Origin: Pyxicephalus adspersus
Taxonomy: Eukaryota > Chordata > Amphibia > Anura > Pyxicephalidae
Reading direction: 5' to 3'
Assembly: GCF_032062135.1 (NCBI RefSeq)
Contig: NC_092858.1
Coordinates: 121,922,646-121,986,645 of the forward strand
Length of the DNA: 64,000 nucleotides
Position numbers and translations under genes: made by a program
Shown: piece by piece, positions 48,344 to 58,388 of the stretch
Layout: each line of letters begins with the position of its first letter
Position numbering within the stretch: position 1 is the stretch's first letter
Notes under the pieces: model-generated
The model's database searches: none
What the model was told of the DNA's origin: nothing
What the model saw: only the letters and a program-made list of their open reading frames with translations

Positions 48344-48348
<5 letters not shown>
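46077..48348. other. Unassigned AT-rich DNA with one tandem duplication
   Basis: Apart from the duplication at 46,829-47,090 (listed), there are no termini, coding remnants or splice-site pairs that I can support. Confidence 0.4.
46829..47090. repeat. Old tandem duplication of about 150 bp
   Basis: Unit 1 (about 46,829-46,960) and unit 2 (about 46,981-47,090) share ATTTGTTTT, GCTAGCCAGAGGTTAATTT / GCTAGTCAGAGGTTAATTT, AGAGTTTAGC / AGAATTTAGC, CATCCTAATACA / CATTCTAATACA, and AAGTCAACGGCAAC / AAGTCAATTGGCAA. Within unit 1 the GCTAGCCAGA-GTTAA block itself occurs twice (46,844 and 46,872). It lies in otherwise unique DNA. Confidence 0.7.

Positions 48349-48384
<36 letters not shown>
48349..48384. 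repeat. (TA)n microsatellite abutting an LTR
   Basis: About 17 TA units end directly at the TGTGAGCTC start of the LTR-like element. Confidence 0.95.
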
Positions 48385-48387
<3 letters not shown>

Positions 48388-48849
48388 GAGCTCTTACGGG
48401 GGGCAGCCTTCTTGGAATGTCCAAATAACAGCAGGAGGGTTTATTGAACACGAGGCTACCAGTAAATGTCCACAGAATTTATGAAAGAAATAAACAATGG
48501 CCCGGCGGACCATCTGGCTACTTCACTGGGGGCCCTGTCTCTCTATCACATAAATGCAATATCAAAACTGTTAACTCAGTCAACAGTTTTGGAGTGTGGT
48601 TTGGAGGCTATTTTTCCGGGAGCTCTGTACCCTTCCCATGCGTGGAACACACTACTCCCTCCAGCCACTGACTGATCACCTTTTTGCAGCACCTAAGTCC
48701 AGGTGAACACATCCCAGCCCTGCCTGGGATTGGCCAAGGAACCCACCCTTCTTTTTCCCGGGCCGGCTCCAGGGTCCTAAAGTACCTGGCTTTTCCCAAA
48801 AAGCCTTTAGCATAAATGACCACTTTCTTCCCCCGGAGCCATTATGACA
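48385..48849 (-). mobile_element. LTR-like element (family shared with 51.5 kb)
   Basis: It begins TGTGAGCTCTTACGG and probably ends GAGCCATTATGACA, about 465 bp. TG...CA borders and the minus-strand CGTGTTCAATAAACCC (near 48,440) fit a solo LTR on the minus strand. It aligns in order with 51,497-52,011: the TGTG start, a GAGCTCTGT...CCCT block, CAGGTGAA, and CCTTCTTTTTCCCGGGC...GGGTCC versus CTCTTTTTTCCTGCTC...GGGACC. No clear target duplication is seen on the right. The short open frames here are shadows. Confidence 0.55.
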
Positions 48850-48865
48850 GGTATTACCTCATTAG

Positions 48866-48893
48866 AGATGCAACGTATATATACGTTGCATCT
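48866..48893. repeat. Perfect 28-bp palindrome
   Basis: The arm AGATGCAACGTATA is followed immediately by its exact inverse TATACGTTGCATCT, with no loop. It lies between the LTR-like element and the LINE 3' end and is not part of either as far as I can see. Confidence 0.9.
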
Positions 48894-48979
48894 GCATTTT
48901 CTCATGATATATATAATCCTAGAAAAGCAATTTGTGCTACCCACCAATCTGGGAAGATTATTGGGACATTTCCAAACAA

Positions 48980-49905
48980 TTTTTTTCTGGGGGGTAATAC
49001 ATTTTTATTGAATTTACAAGACAAAAACAAAACAGAGGAATCTCACAATGTAACTAGAAATATAAAGAATATAAATCAAAGTAAACCATTGATATACATT
49101 ACCAATATAGAAACCACAAATTATCATATAGGCAAAACTCTGTGAAAATGCAGGATTAAATATTAGGAATACAGAAGGAGACTAATGGAAAGCAGGAAAA
49201 GAAAGAAAGGGGAATTGGCAAGGCAATTGAATGGAAAACAGAGTCAATATTTGAGATAAGACAAACTTGGAAAGTTAGTTAAAACAAACCAGAGAGCAAA
49301 TGAAGAGGGGAGGATTTTCATAGTCCATGGTAGCCAGATATCTTAAAACTTTTCCATAGTATCTGATAGCAAAGCCATGTGTTTTTCCTGGTCATTATGC
49401 AGGAGACCCGTCTCTCAATCTTGGGATAGCTTATACGGAGAGAAAGCCAAGCACCAGCAATACTTTGTTTAGCCGCTGTTAGGATAAGTTACATGGGGCT
49501 AAATTGGGCTGTGGTTAAAAGGGTAAGCCTGCGGTTAAGCAAAGCTGTCAACAACGAGAAAAGGAGAGATGGGAAAACTTGTCTAGTACCCCGACAAACT
49601 GTAAAAGGGAGGGAGTGATAACATGGGTATCTGATGAAGACAGTAGGGGTGTCATAAAGAGCAGACAACCAGTTACAAAACATAGGGTCAAATCCCCACA
49701 TGTGAAGTGTACAGAACAATTAGGGCCAAGAAATGGAATCAAAGGCCTTCTGAATATTCAACGACAGTAACATAGCCGGACAACCCTATGGATTTTATCG
49801 CCAATTATTAAATGAAGATGAGTGGCAAGCTTTTGCAAATCCATGTATTAGGAGAGATGAGGCGGAAGTTGGAGCATAGAGAGGTATCATTGTGTGGTTT
49901 AGGAA
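48980..49905 (-). pseudogene. L1-clade LINE 3' fragment (RT to 3' end)
   Basis: Minus strand. About 49,775-49,735 encodes LSLNIQKAFDSISWP, the L1-type RT aspartate block. Then, with frameshifts, come FCTLHMWGFDPMFCNWLSAL and YHSLPFTVCRGTRQVFPS (about 49,718-49,570), matching the thumb-side RT motifs ...GTRQGCPLSPLLF.... About 49,460-49,300 has the weak C-terminal region. The 3' end carries TTGTAAATTCAATAAAAATG near 49,020-48,995, a LINE polyadenylation signal. The YxDD motif is not found. Multiple frameshifts and stops make it non-functional. Confidence 0.75.
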
Positions 49906-50089
49906 TCATATAGCTAGAAGATTGTTGGGATTCTGGATGCAGGCCCAATTTCTAAGAGAATTGAAATAACTAACTAGGGGGGGCCCTAGTACCTGAGGAT
50001 AGGGGAGAATTAAAGAACTGCAAACTTTGCAATGTTGTAAAGAACAATAGAAACAGTAAGGTAACATTATATTTCTCAAACATTTGGCC

Positions 50090-50945
50090 AGTTTCAATTT
50101 TTATGTCTCTAACAGTGAAGAGTGAAGCTCATTTTTTAGGACTAGACTTGTTTCATGTACTTGGATTTGAAGTTTTTAAACAGATAGATGCTAAAATTTG
50201 TCTGATGGATAGTACCTGGAAAAACCTATCCACATGCTTTTACTGGACTAGCTTACAGTATATACACAAATTGTCCCATAATTCCATTCTGAATTCCTAG
50301 TGATGCAGCCCCTACGAAGACCCTACTCCTAAGCTTTTGCAGCAACTGCAGTCGGAGAAGAGCTGCAAAAATGTATACAGGATTAAATTATACAACCTGT
50401 AGAGTCACCATGGGTTTCCAACTTAGTCATTGCTAACAAGTAAGGACAACAATTTCAAGCATCTACTAACCTTCACCTGATTCACAAATAAATAGTACCT
50501 GACTATTACCTACTAGATATTACAGATGATTTAATTTTCCACTGCCGTGGTCAAAAATCTTCTCTAAACTGGACCTCTGTAAATGTGACCCACAAATTCC
50601 ACCTCAAGTATTAACCAGCATTACAAGAACTTTCAGGTTCAAACTCATTCCTTTTAGTTAGTGCTTAGCCCACGTTGTTTCCAAAAGATATTGTTCACTG
50701 TTGTATAACTGTCTACTTGAATGAGGGTCTATCCCTGAATAAGCATAGACAATGGTGCACAATTTCTTTCAAAGGACTTTGAGAATTTCCTTAAATCAAA
50801 AGGAAATAAAGAATGTTTTAACACAACTGTACAATCCACATGCCACTGGAGATGTAAAACATTATAACCAGACTTTTAAAAATGGCTTAAAAACACAAGT
50901 GCATGGGGAATCTACTTGTCCATGGGAAAACTACTGAGGAATCAC
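50090..50945 (+). pseudogene. Gypsy-type LTR retrotransposon pol remnant
   Basis: About 50,105-50,300 encodes TVKSEAHFLGLDLFHVLGF and, later, FYWTSLQYIHKLSHNSILN, the protease-RT linker of Ty3/Gypsy pol. After a frameshift, about 50,300-50,480 reads LRRP and then VESPWVSNLVIANK, followed by NLHLIHK, the first RT motifs. About 50,560-50,640 has weak LDL-like RT sequence. The frame at 50,752-50,937 reads YNPHATGDVKHYNQTFKNGL, matching the integrase core (NP...G.VE..N..LK). Catalytic RT motif, RNase H and most of integrase are deleted. This is an old copy with stops and frameshifts, and no LTRs can be paired with it. Confidence 0.75.
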
Positions 50946-51014
50946 CTTTAAAGCTGACAATAAGTGTGAGCTATGAACACTGCTTACAAGTTTAAAACCA
51001 TCAAATGTAGCCTC

Positions 51015-51477
51015 TTAACCCCCCTGGCGGTCTAATTATGTCAGTTATTTTGCATGGAAATTTGTTGTTTAATATTTTAGGCCTGTAATTCTTAGGAATA
51101 ACTCCCGGGTATGATAAAGTTTGAAACACATATCATAAATTACAATATAAAAAGTAATTATAAATAAAATTAAATTAAAAATAAAATAGACTTTATTAAA
51201 AACATTTAAAAAATGTAAATTTGTCTAAACAAGTATACAATAATATAATAAACTTTTAAATTTATAATTTGGATTTGTTTTTTATAACTTTATCACTGTG
51301 ATCAATGTTTTAAAAGCAGATTACAGATCTGATCAGATCAGCAGATGTAACCTGCTTTTAAATTTCCTGCCAGGCCACACCTCCCCAGCGTACCGACGCT
51401 TCATGCATCACATCAGTCAAGCTAAGGATGTGATGCAGAAGCCGGCCGGGGTTCGCTAGAGGATGCTGCTGGATGAA
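51015..51477. mobile_element. piggyBac-like MITE, copy P1d (truncated)
   Basis: TTAA at 51,015-51,018 is followed by CCCCCCTGGCGGTCTAATTA. It contains TTGCATGGAAATTTG (51,049-), as in P1a and P2a, AT-rich DNA with the GTTTGAAACACA motif also found in P1c, and a stem TTTTAAAAGCAGATTACA/TGTAACCTGCTTTTAAAT (about 51,309-51,363). It ends in a GC-rich block (CAGAAGCCGGCCGGGG). The right end and second TTAA are missing: the sequence runs into (TA)n and an LTR-like element. Confidence 0.65.
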
Positions 51478-51496
51478 TATATATATATATATATAT
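51478..51496. repeat. (TA)n tract abutting an LTR
   Basis: About nine TA units end exactly at the TGTGGGATC start of the next element. Confidence 0.95.
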
Positions 51497-52011
51497 TGTG
51501 GGATCACTCGGGTGTCAGAGTGGTCTAAACATGATACAGGAGGCTTCTAGTTAAAATTCAATCCAGACTCTGGCCTGTATGCTTATTGCAGCAAATGTTA
51601 ACAAGAACAAAACAACAAATGGTGGCTCAGTTGAGCAACTATCTGGGTCACTTAAGTCCCTGAAAAACTAGAGTAAATCACAAATACAGAGACTTTTCAT
51701 ATGACACAGCAAAAACTATTGTAGAGCTCTGTTCCCTCCAAAGATTTGGGAACACATTGAGCTACTGACAACATATTGCTGCCTGTTAATGTAGCACACC
51801 TGTGCTTCACCTCCACAGGTGAAACCCGGTGGGCCAGGGAAACCCTCCCACTCTTTTTTCCTGCTCAGGCTCTGGGACCCTTACAATCCGACTTTCCACA
51901 CCAAACAGAAAAGTCAGGCAATAAAATACATTTCCTGGAGTCCTAAAACATGTCATATCTTTATCTGGGCGGTACAAAAAAGTCCATCAGGTTTTGGGAC
52001 ACTCTGCCACA
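51497..52011 (-). mobile_element. Solo LTR-like element in a TA tract
   Basis: 515 bp, starting TGTGGGATCACTCGGG and ending GGACACTCTGCCACA. The termini are TGTGG...CCACA. Flanks are TATAT at the left and TATAG at the right, compatible with a 5-bp duplication. It is related to 48,385-48,849. The minus orientation is inferred from that copy's AATAAA; here the signal is degraded to AATAAG. The frame at 51,819-52,016 is not recognised. Confidence 0.6.
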
Positions 52012-52389
52012 TATAGATATATATAGACCCATTCTAATAATATAGCTCAGACCTCACACAGCTGCTGCACTTATTGAAGCCTTTAGTTAAATGAATGCTT
52101 CAGTTACGCACTCTTGGGGAGAGTTTTACAATGTTTTAGTTGTGACACTACAGGAAGATAATTAGACATAAATTTGCTCTAATTAAAAACTATATTCCTG
52201 CTTCCGTGATTAAGTTTGTAATTGTGGAGAAAATCTGGATAAATTAGTAAGAGGAACGTTTAAAAGGAAAGCCGTAGAATTCTTAGCTTATAGATCTGCA
52301 CTGGCATCTAAAGTATAAAATATAAAAAGAGCAACTGCTCAGATCAATTTATACTTGCATAAGTAAGATGCACATGCACAAGGTTTGAG

Positions 52390-52663
52390 CATTAGCATGG
52401 GAAGAAGGGTGAATTAAGGAACTTTTAATGTGATATGGTTGTTGGCTCCAGGTGGTCTAGTCTGAGTATTTCAATAACTGCTGATCTGCTAGGAATTTCG
52501 CACACTATCACATCTGGAGTTTATAGAGAGTGGTCTGTAAAAAAGAAAATATTCTGTGAGCAGCACTTCTCCGGACAACAAAGGAGAGGCCAGAGGAGAA
52601 TGGCCAGACTGGTTTGAGCTGATAAAAAGGCAACAATAACTCAAGTAATCACTTGTTACAATC
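52390..52663 (+). pseudogene. Tc1-like transposase, 5' part
   Basis: GGAACTTTTAATGTGATATG starts the recognisable match. The open frame 52,435-52,617 reads MVVGSRWSSLSISITADLLG, then VYREWSVKKK and GQRRMARLV, which is the N-terminal helix-turn-helix region of Tc1-like transposases common in fish and frogs (MVVGARW.GLSISETADLLG in family terms). The match continues to ATCACTTGTTACAATC at 52,663, where it is interrupted. The continuation starts near 53,676. Confidence 0.85.
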
Positions 52664-52906
52664 AAAACATTGTGTTGATTTTTATCGTTTTTTAGTTTAA
52701 TTAAAATTTAAATGTTTAGTTATTATTGCATGTTTCCTCCATTAATATGAACATTATAATTCTAGGTGTAAGAACAGGAAATGGGGAGGGGCCCAGACAG
52801 AGGAACAAAAGTAAAAATGGCTTGAGCAAGCAAATATTTGAAACCAAAGCCCTTGATTTAAGGTTGAGTTTTACACATTGTTGAAATTACTGTTATGTGA
52901 TTAAAA

Positions 52907-53495
52907 TAGGATGTCTGGGTTTCTACCAACAGGGACAGCAGATAGTTAAGGGATAACCTAACTTATAACAGGTATAAGTTAAGTGCATTTATTGGAAGTA
53001 AATGTATCCAAAAACACAGCTAACAGTGAATAGTGCAACAACCCATAAACATACAGTGACAACAAACTAACTACAAATATATACAAAGGTCAATAATAGC
53101 AATAGCAAGAGCAAGATTACAAAGAGCAAGTGGCCAGAGCACCAGCAAGGATTTTGGTACAAGATTTTAGGTCCAAAGCTAAGGCAAACAGAGACTTGTG
53201 AAGGCAGAATATATAGGCCTGCTATTTATAAGCCACAGGTGGTGCCAAACCAGGAGGTGAATCTATAGGTAAGTAAGTAAATCACCTGCTGGTTGCCTTT
53301 GGAAGCACATGCAAGGAGTGCCTAACCACAGTGCCACCATCAGGCAACATAAGAAGCTGCGGGGTTCCTGACAAACCAGGAGCTGAATCTGCAGTAAGCC
53401 ACCTGCTGGTTGCCTGTGGAAGCACATGCAAGGCATGCCTAACCACAGTGCCACTAGCAGGCAACATAGGGAGCTGCAGGGCTCCTGACATAGGG
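52907..53495 (-). mobile_element. Solo LTR with target duplication
   Basis: The LTR spans 52,912-53,490 (579 bp). On the minus strand it starts TGTCAGGAGC and ends ACCCAGACA. Flanks are TAGGA (52,907-52,911) and TAGGG (53,491-53,495), a 5-bp duplication with one change. On the minus strand a TATA box, GCTTATAAATAGCAGG, lies near 53,232-53,217 and AATAAATGC near 52,992. This gives a standard U3-R-U5 order. The U3 part contains the tandem repeat at 53,245-53,490. No internal retroviral-like genes remain, so recombination between two LTRs is the likely origin. Confidence 0.85.
53245..53490. repeat. Tandem duplication in the LTR U3 region
   Basis: Two copies of about 117-126 bp share AAACCAGGAGGTGAATCT / AAACCAGGAGCTGAATCT, CACCTGCTGGTTGCCT, GGAAGCACATGCAAGG, CTAACCACAGTGCCAC, CAGGCAACATA and CTCCTGACA / TTCCTGACA. 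The minus-strand frames at 53,263-53,502 only reflect this repeat. Direct repeats in U3 often hold transcription-factor sites. Confidence 0.85.
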
Positions 53496-53675
53496 TAACC
53501 ATTTATGGTTGTTTGCTTAGGTATGTTTGTATGTTAATGTAACTGCTGTTTTCATAAATGATTGCTGACATGTTCATCTACTTTGTAGACATTTTACATC
53601 TTATGTTCTGTTGTGTTATACATAATATGCTATGATACTGTGTACTTGCTTTCAGTCCCTTGAGGATGAGGATAC

Positions 53676-54345
53676 AGGTTTGCAGTAGAGCACATTTCAA
53701 TGCAACCAAATCACACCTTGAAGCAGATGGGTTACAACAGCAGGAGAGAATACCAGGTCCCACCATAATTGGACACAGGAAGATTGGATAAACCTTTCCT
53801 GGTTTGAAGAGTCTCTAATTTCTGCAGTGATATTCAGATGGTAAAGTCAGAATTTGGCATAAGCATTGTAAAAGCATTGATCTATTTTTGTATCCATGGT
53901 TTAGGCTGATGATTGTGTAATGGTGTACGGAAATTTCTTTATTGGGTTTTTTGATACTAGTTAAGTATCATATAAATACCACATTTTTTCTTGATGTTGT
54001 TGCTGACCATGTCCATTCTTATATGACTTTCTATTATTTGATGGCTGCTTCCATCATGATTACACACCATGTCACAAAACTGTAATGATCTCAAACTGGT
54101 TTCTTGAATGTGACAATAAATTAGTTCACTGAACTCAAATGTCCTCTCAATGCAATTGTAAATCTGCAGCAACTACTTCATAATAATATGTCTTCAAGGA
54201 GCAAAATCCCAGAGAAATGTTTACAGCAATAATCCTGTTGAATCTGTGTCAAGAAGAATTATTACAGTTCTGAAGGCAAAACTGGGTCTAACTCAGGGTT
54301 AGTAAGATGTACCTAAAAAGATGGCTATTAATGAGAGAGAGAAAA
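53676..54345 (+). pseudogene. Tc1-like transposase, 3' part and end
   Basis: The match resumes with GCAGTAGAGCACATTTC and CTTGAAGCAGATGGGTTACA, then TTGGATAAACCTTTCCTGGT and CAGAATTTGGCATAAGCATT (catalytic-domain region of the family). Next come GTTGCTGACCATGTCCATTC, ACACCATGTCACAAAACTGT and CTCAAACTGGTTTCTTGAAT, and near the end TCTGAAGGCAAAACTGGGTC and GTAAGATGTACCTAAAAAG. Gene order is that of an intact element, but frameshifts and internal losses, including the stretch around 53,900, destroy the frame. Frames on the minus strand at 53,578-53,766 and 53,957-54,172 are shadows. Confidence 0.85.
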
Positions 54346-55772
54346 ATAGAAAATAAGCTTCAATTTGTCATATATTTCACTTGAGGTTGATTATTGGTCC
54401 AGTTTTTTTTACCATTCTAATTACAATTTTTAACATTAATATAGGCCTATCTCAACAACAGTCCTTTCTATGTGTCATGAGTCAGGACTTTATTTCTGAT
54501 GATGCAACATTATTCTTTTATTGGTTACGTTACATAAACATTTGCAAGGTATGTATGTGCCATTATAACAAAACCGGTCACTTTTGTACTAAAAATATTG
54601 ATATAAATGTTTAAAACGTAATGCTTCTTTTCATTTACAAAACACTTTCTTTGAACAAATGAAAATAGTCAAGAAAAGCACATGGACCAGAAAAAGCAAT
54701 AAAGGATATGTTTCATAAAAATTTTATGCTTGGAAATAGGCTAGGGGGAAATTGTACTTTCATAGAAAGCAATACAAGATTAGACCACAGGAAATACTAA
54801 GAAAGTGCATGTAATATTTATAAAGCAGTACACAAAAACATGTTTTTAGAGATAAAAAGACATTTGCAACACTTAGGAATATTAAAGTAGAAATTGCAGA
54901 GATTGAAATGCACCTGTGTATTAATACAAGTTATGTAATAGAAAAGACCAATTATTTTAAATCCATATAGAGTTTTAGGTAACCTTGTTAATAACGATGT
55001 TTTTTAGATTACCAAAAAATAAAATCCAAATGAAAGAAAATGAAAAAGCAAAAATAATGGCTTTCATTTGTTTAGTTTTGTGTCTGTATTTAAAGTCTAA
55101 AAACTGTATTTTTTGTAAGAATATTAGTAAGAATATTAGTTTTGAGAAATCTGGAAGGTGTGATCTTATGCCACCCAGCTAGTTCTAAACAATGTAACAT
55201 ATGATTACATTCCACATTGAAAATGTATTATTCATTAATTGGTTGTTTTCAAGGATTTAACAAACAATAATTTAATCCTGGTTGCAGCAAGATGACACTA
55301 TTGTACTGCGCATGCAAAGCTATTATTTTGTGTGCTGGTTGGAATCAAGCAATATCAATACCTAATGCTTTTCAGGGTATAATGAGGGCATTTTGTAGAA
55401 CAATGGCCAGGGTATGGACATTTAATTATTTACATATTTTAAACATACAATAAAATACTTGGGGAGGTTTAACCAGTACTGACTTTTGCTTGTCCAATTA
55501 CTAGGTGGTAATTTATGTTCAAAATTCCAAGAAAAAAATAGTCAAACTGTTAAGAATCATTACCACATGCATGTTAACATGCATTATGCCTCACATAAAC
55601 ATGTGTCAGGTAAAAGCAAAATCATTTCTATAAACTGCCTTATGCACCAAAATCCACAAAAAATTTGCAAGTACTAATTTTTATGGCACAGGGTGTCACA
55701 ACGCATACATGTGAGGGTTAAATAAGTAAACAGAACTTTACTTTTCATTTTGGCTAAATAATAATATGAACA
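54346..55772. other. Unassigned AT-rich DNA
   Basis: No element borders or recognisable frames are seen. Confidence 0.4.
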
Positions 55773-56806
55773 TTCTAAACCAGTGGTCACGAACCTTTTG
55801 TACCTCATGGACCACTAAATCCACTGAATCTTGAACGCGCATGCTCAGGGGGCTGTGTGTCTCTCAAAGGGGAAGAAACTTTCCCCAGAATGACATCATG
55901 ATACCAGAACCCGCCCACTCTCCCATGGCAGGCTCAGACATGCTTGCTAAACATCCTGGAAGGACAGTAGCGCAGGGCTGTGGACACAACAACAGCTGTG
56001 TCCATACAGGTGACACAATTAGCGGGGTAAGGGGGGGCAAACCGACCAGAGCCGCGGACCACCAAAATTTTCTCGTGGATCACCGGTTGCCGACTGTTGT
56101 GCTAGCTCAAACTTTTTAACATGGGGGAACCTTTAAAAAACTTTCAGGTCTTTAGGAACCCTTACTATAGGTATTATATGCACAGCCAGGGGTGTAGTGG
56201 GGTGGGTGCCATGCTCTCACTTTTTTCAGGAATGGGCATCCTTGCCCAGTCATCTTCAGCAAAGAATTCTTTGGTGGTCTGCGGCTCTGGCTGATGCACC
56301 CCCAAGCAGGGTCAGGAGAAGGACCCCGCTGGAGGGGCACACCATTCAGAGCCGCAAACCATGTCGTCCATACGGCTAGCAGGCCCAGATCAGTGGGCAA
56401 TGTCTCTCTGAACACAACCCACCCACTCTACCATCGCAGGTTCAGACCTGCGATGGGAGAGTGGGTGGGTTCTGGTATCATGACATCACTCTGGGGGAAG
56501 TTTCTTCACCTTTGAGTGACACATAGGCAGAGGTGTAGTGGGGTGGGCATGTTTACATTAATAGCACCATGCCCCCTGTGCACAGCTCAAAGCCTACATT
56601 AGCTTGGAGGTCAGGAAGAATTCCTCTTATAATACTGGCTAGTGAGAAGCATGTCATCTATACACCCTTACAGCCAAAAAAAGAAAAATTGGTGTAAGGT
56701 AAACTGACCCGAGAGACATGAATTTCTCATTGCTCAAGAATCCCCTAGCAGCCCGGAATAACCCTAGAGTTCCATGGAACCCAGTTTGAGAAGAACTGTT
56801 CTAAAA
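55773..56806. mobile_element. Composite hAT-like element
   Basis: Outer flanks TTCTAAAC (55,773-55,780) and TTCTAAAA (56,799-56,806) form an 8-bp duplication with one mismatch. The left part, 55,781-56,096, has its own ends, CAGTGGTCACGAACCTTTTG and CACCGGTTGCCGACTG. The right part has CTCAAACTTTTTAACATGG (56,105-) facing TCCATGGAACCCAGTTTGAG, and ends AAGAACTG at 56,798. The right part resembles the hAT at 30,164 (GGGGAACC, TTCAGGTCTTTAGGAACCC, AAACTGACCCGAGAG). Between them, 55,853-55,940 and 56,440-56,525 are inverted copies of about 85 bp (CTCAAAGGGGAAGAAACTTT versus AAGTTTCTTCACCTTTGAG), and CCCACTCTACCATCGCAGG/CCTGCGATGGGAGAGTGGG forms a hairpin at 56,424-56,470. No transposase is present; the open frames here are shadows. 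Confidence 0.7.
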
Positions 56807-58089
56807 TAACTACATCAGCTTACGAGAATCATAAATCTAATAAAACATATACTAAAAATGTGATTTAATGATAATTGTCTTCAGTTATATTGAGATTAGT
56901 TCTTCAGACACTTTACAGTATATGTTGTTATTTAAATCTATATTTCAAGATAAAATATTGGTGGACAAAGTGAGAAAAAATGAAAAATTATCAAGACAGC
57001 AAAGAGTGTTTTGTACAAAATACTGCAGAATAAAATAACTGATTAACCTACTTTTATTATTTAAAAAAGTACACTTTTTGTATTCTGCTTTTTCATATGA
57101 CATGTGTTGTAAAAACATTAAAAACTTCATCAAAACTAAGCTTATCTGTAATACCATTTCCCTTTCAGCAAATGTATATCTTTTAATAATAAGTCTGTTC
57201 TTTTATAAAAGATAAAGTTTTGATGTACTGAAAACTGTACTAGCACACCATTGAAATGCTAAATACGGTTTACAAACTTCCATGATTAATAGACAATTTC
57301 AGCCCGTGCAGACATCCATTCTTTGTTCTTAGAAGAACTGGCTCTTAATTTAAATAAATGAACAGATGAATATAATAAGCTAATTTTGCTTTTCAGCATT
57401 ATGTGAAGACAACAACAACAAATAATTCTGCTTACTATTTTCTCATAAAATAAAGTCAAAATTTCAGACACAGATGTTTTTCCCAGAAACCATCTGCAAA
57501 CGTAAATAATAATTCATCTATAATTCTTCTTTAGCATTGATTTTGGAAGGGGTTTATTCATGACAGAAACTAAGAATTTAAAATTACAGAAAACTTAAAC
57601 AAGTATAAATAAACATAAGAAAAGACTAAAGTTATATATATATATAATATATATATTTAAAACAGAGCTAGTAGTAACAGTAGCAGTAATATGTTAACAG
57701 TTATCTGTAATTTTATATTTTTGTTGCATGTATATTATATTATGTTTTGCATAAAAACTTTTTTCTTTTACATGACAAGGAAATCCCAAAGCACAATAGA
57801 TTAGCTAAAGAGCTTGCATAGCAGAAGCCATCTGTCCTTAAACTTGCTTTGTATAATAAAAAGCTTTAATTGAACCCTCTAAAAAAAGTGTTTCTTGTCT
57901 GACTCACTGCTTAAAATCACCCACAACCTTAGCTGTGTTTAGCAAAAGATTTCTTCTGCCAGTTATGCAAACCACTTTCCCCCTCCCCCCATCAAGCCTC
58001 CGTCCTGTACACAAGCAGCAAGGAAGCCCTGTTCATATTTAAAGAATAAATGCTATAAATCACTCCTACCTCTCAAATTTACAGCTACA
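56807..58089. other. Unassigned AT-rich DNA
   Basis: It contains a (TA)n tract at about 57,632-57,657. There is no gene or element border. Confidence 0.4.
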
Positions 58090-58388
58090 TGGAGCGTGCA
58101 CCGTACTGACACTGGTATGAGAAGAGTTTCTCTCTGTGGCACTCTGGAAGCCCCTCTCTATATAGGTCAAAGCGATGTCTCTCTATCACTTTCTGATACA
58201 GTATACAGGAAGTACTGTACATTTATCATGCAGTATGTTATCAGGTATCCTACTTCCTGCTTTTTTTTTTTTGCTTTACAATCTATAGCCATCCATATTC
58301 GTTAGCCTAGTCCCATATTCAGTAAAAAAAAAAAAAATTGATAGCCGAAAAATTAGGGCCACACCTTAGCCGAGGTATCACTGTACAA
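58090..58388 (-). mobile_element. Possible DNA transposon fragment
   Basis: On the minus strand it begins TACAGTGATACCTCGGCTAA, resembling the CAGTGGTACCTCGG-type ends of TA-targeting transposons as I recall them. It includes TAAGGTGTGGCCCTAATTTT. ACAGGAAGTACTGTACAT is partly mirrored by ACTTCCTG downstream. The far end is not found, so this is a fragment at best. Confidence 0.35.

Larger units (their letters stand above)
52664..53675. other. About 1-kb insertion splitting the Tc1 transposase gene
   Basis: The transposase match stops at 52,663 and resumes at about 53,676. The insert contains the solo LTR at 52,912-53,490, plus 248 bp to its left and 185 bp to its right that I cannot assign. 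The LTR therefore landed either within an earlier insertion or beside one. Confidence 0.65.

Noticed and set aside
53263..53502. 79- and 69-codon repetitive minus-strand frames
   Set aside because: They are translations of the tandem duplication in the LTR U3 region, not a repeat protein.
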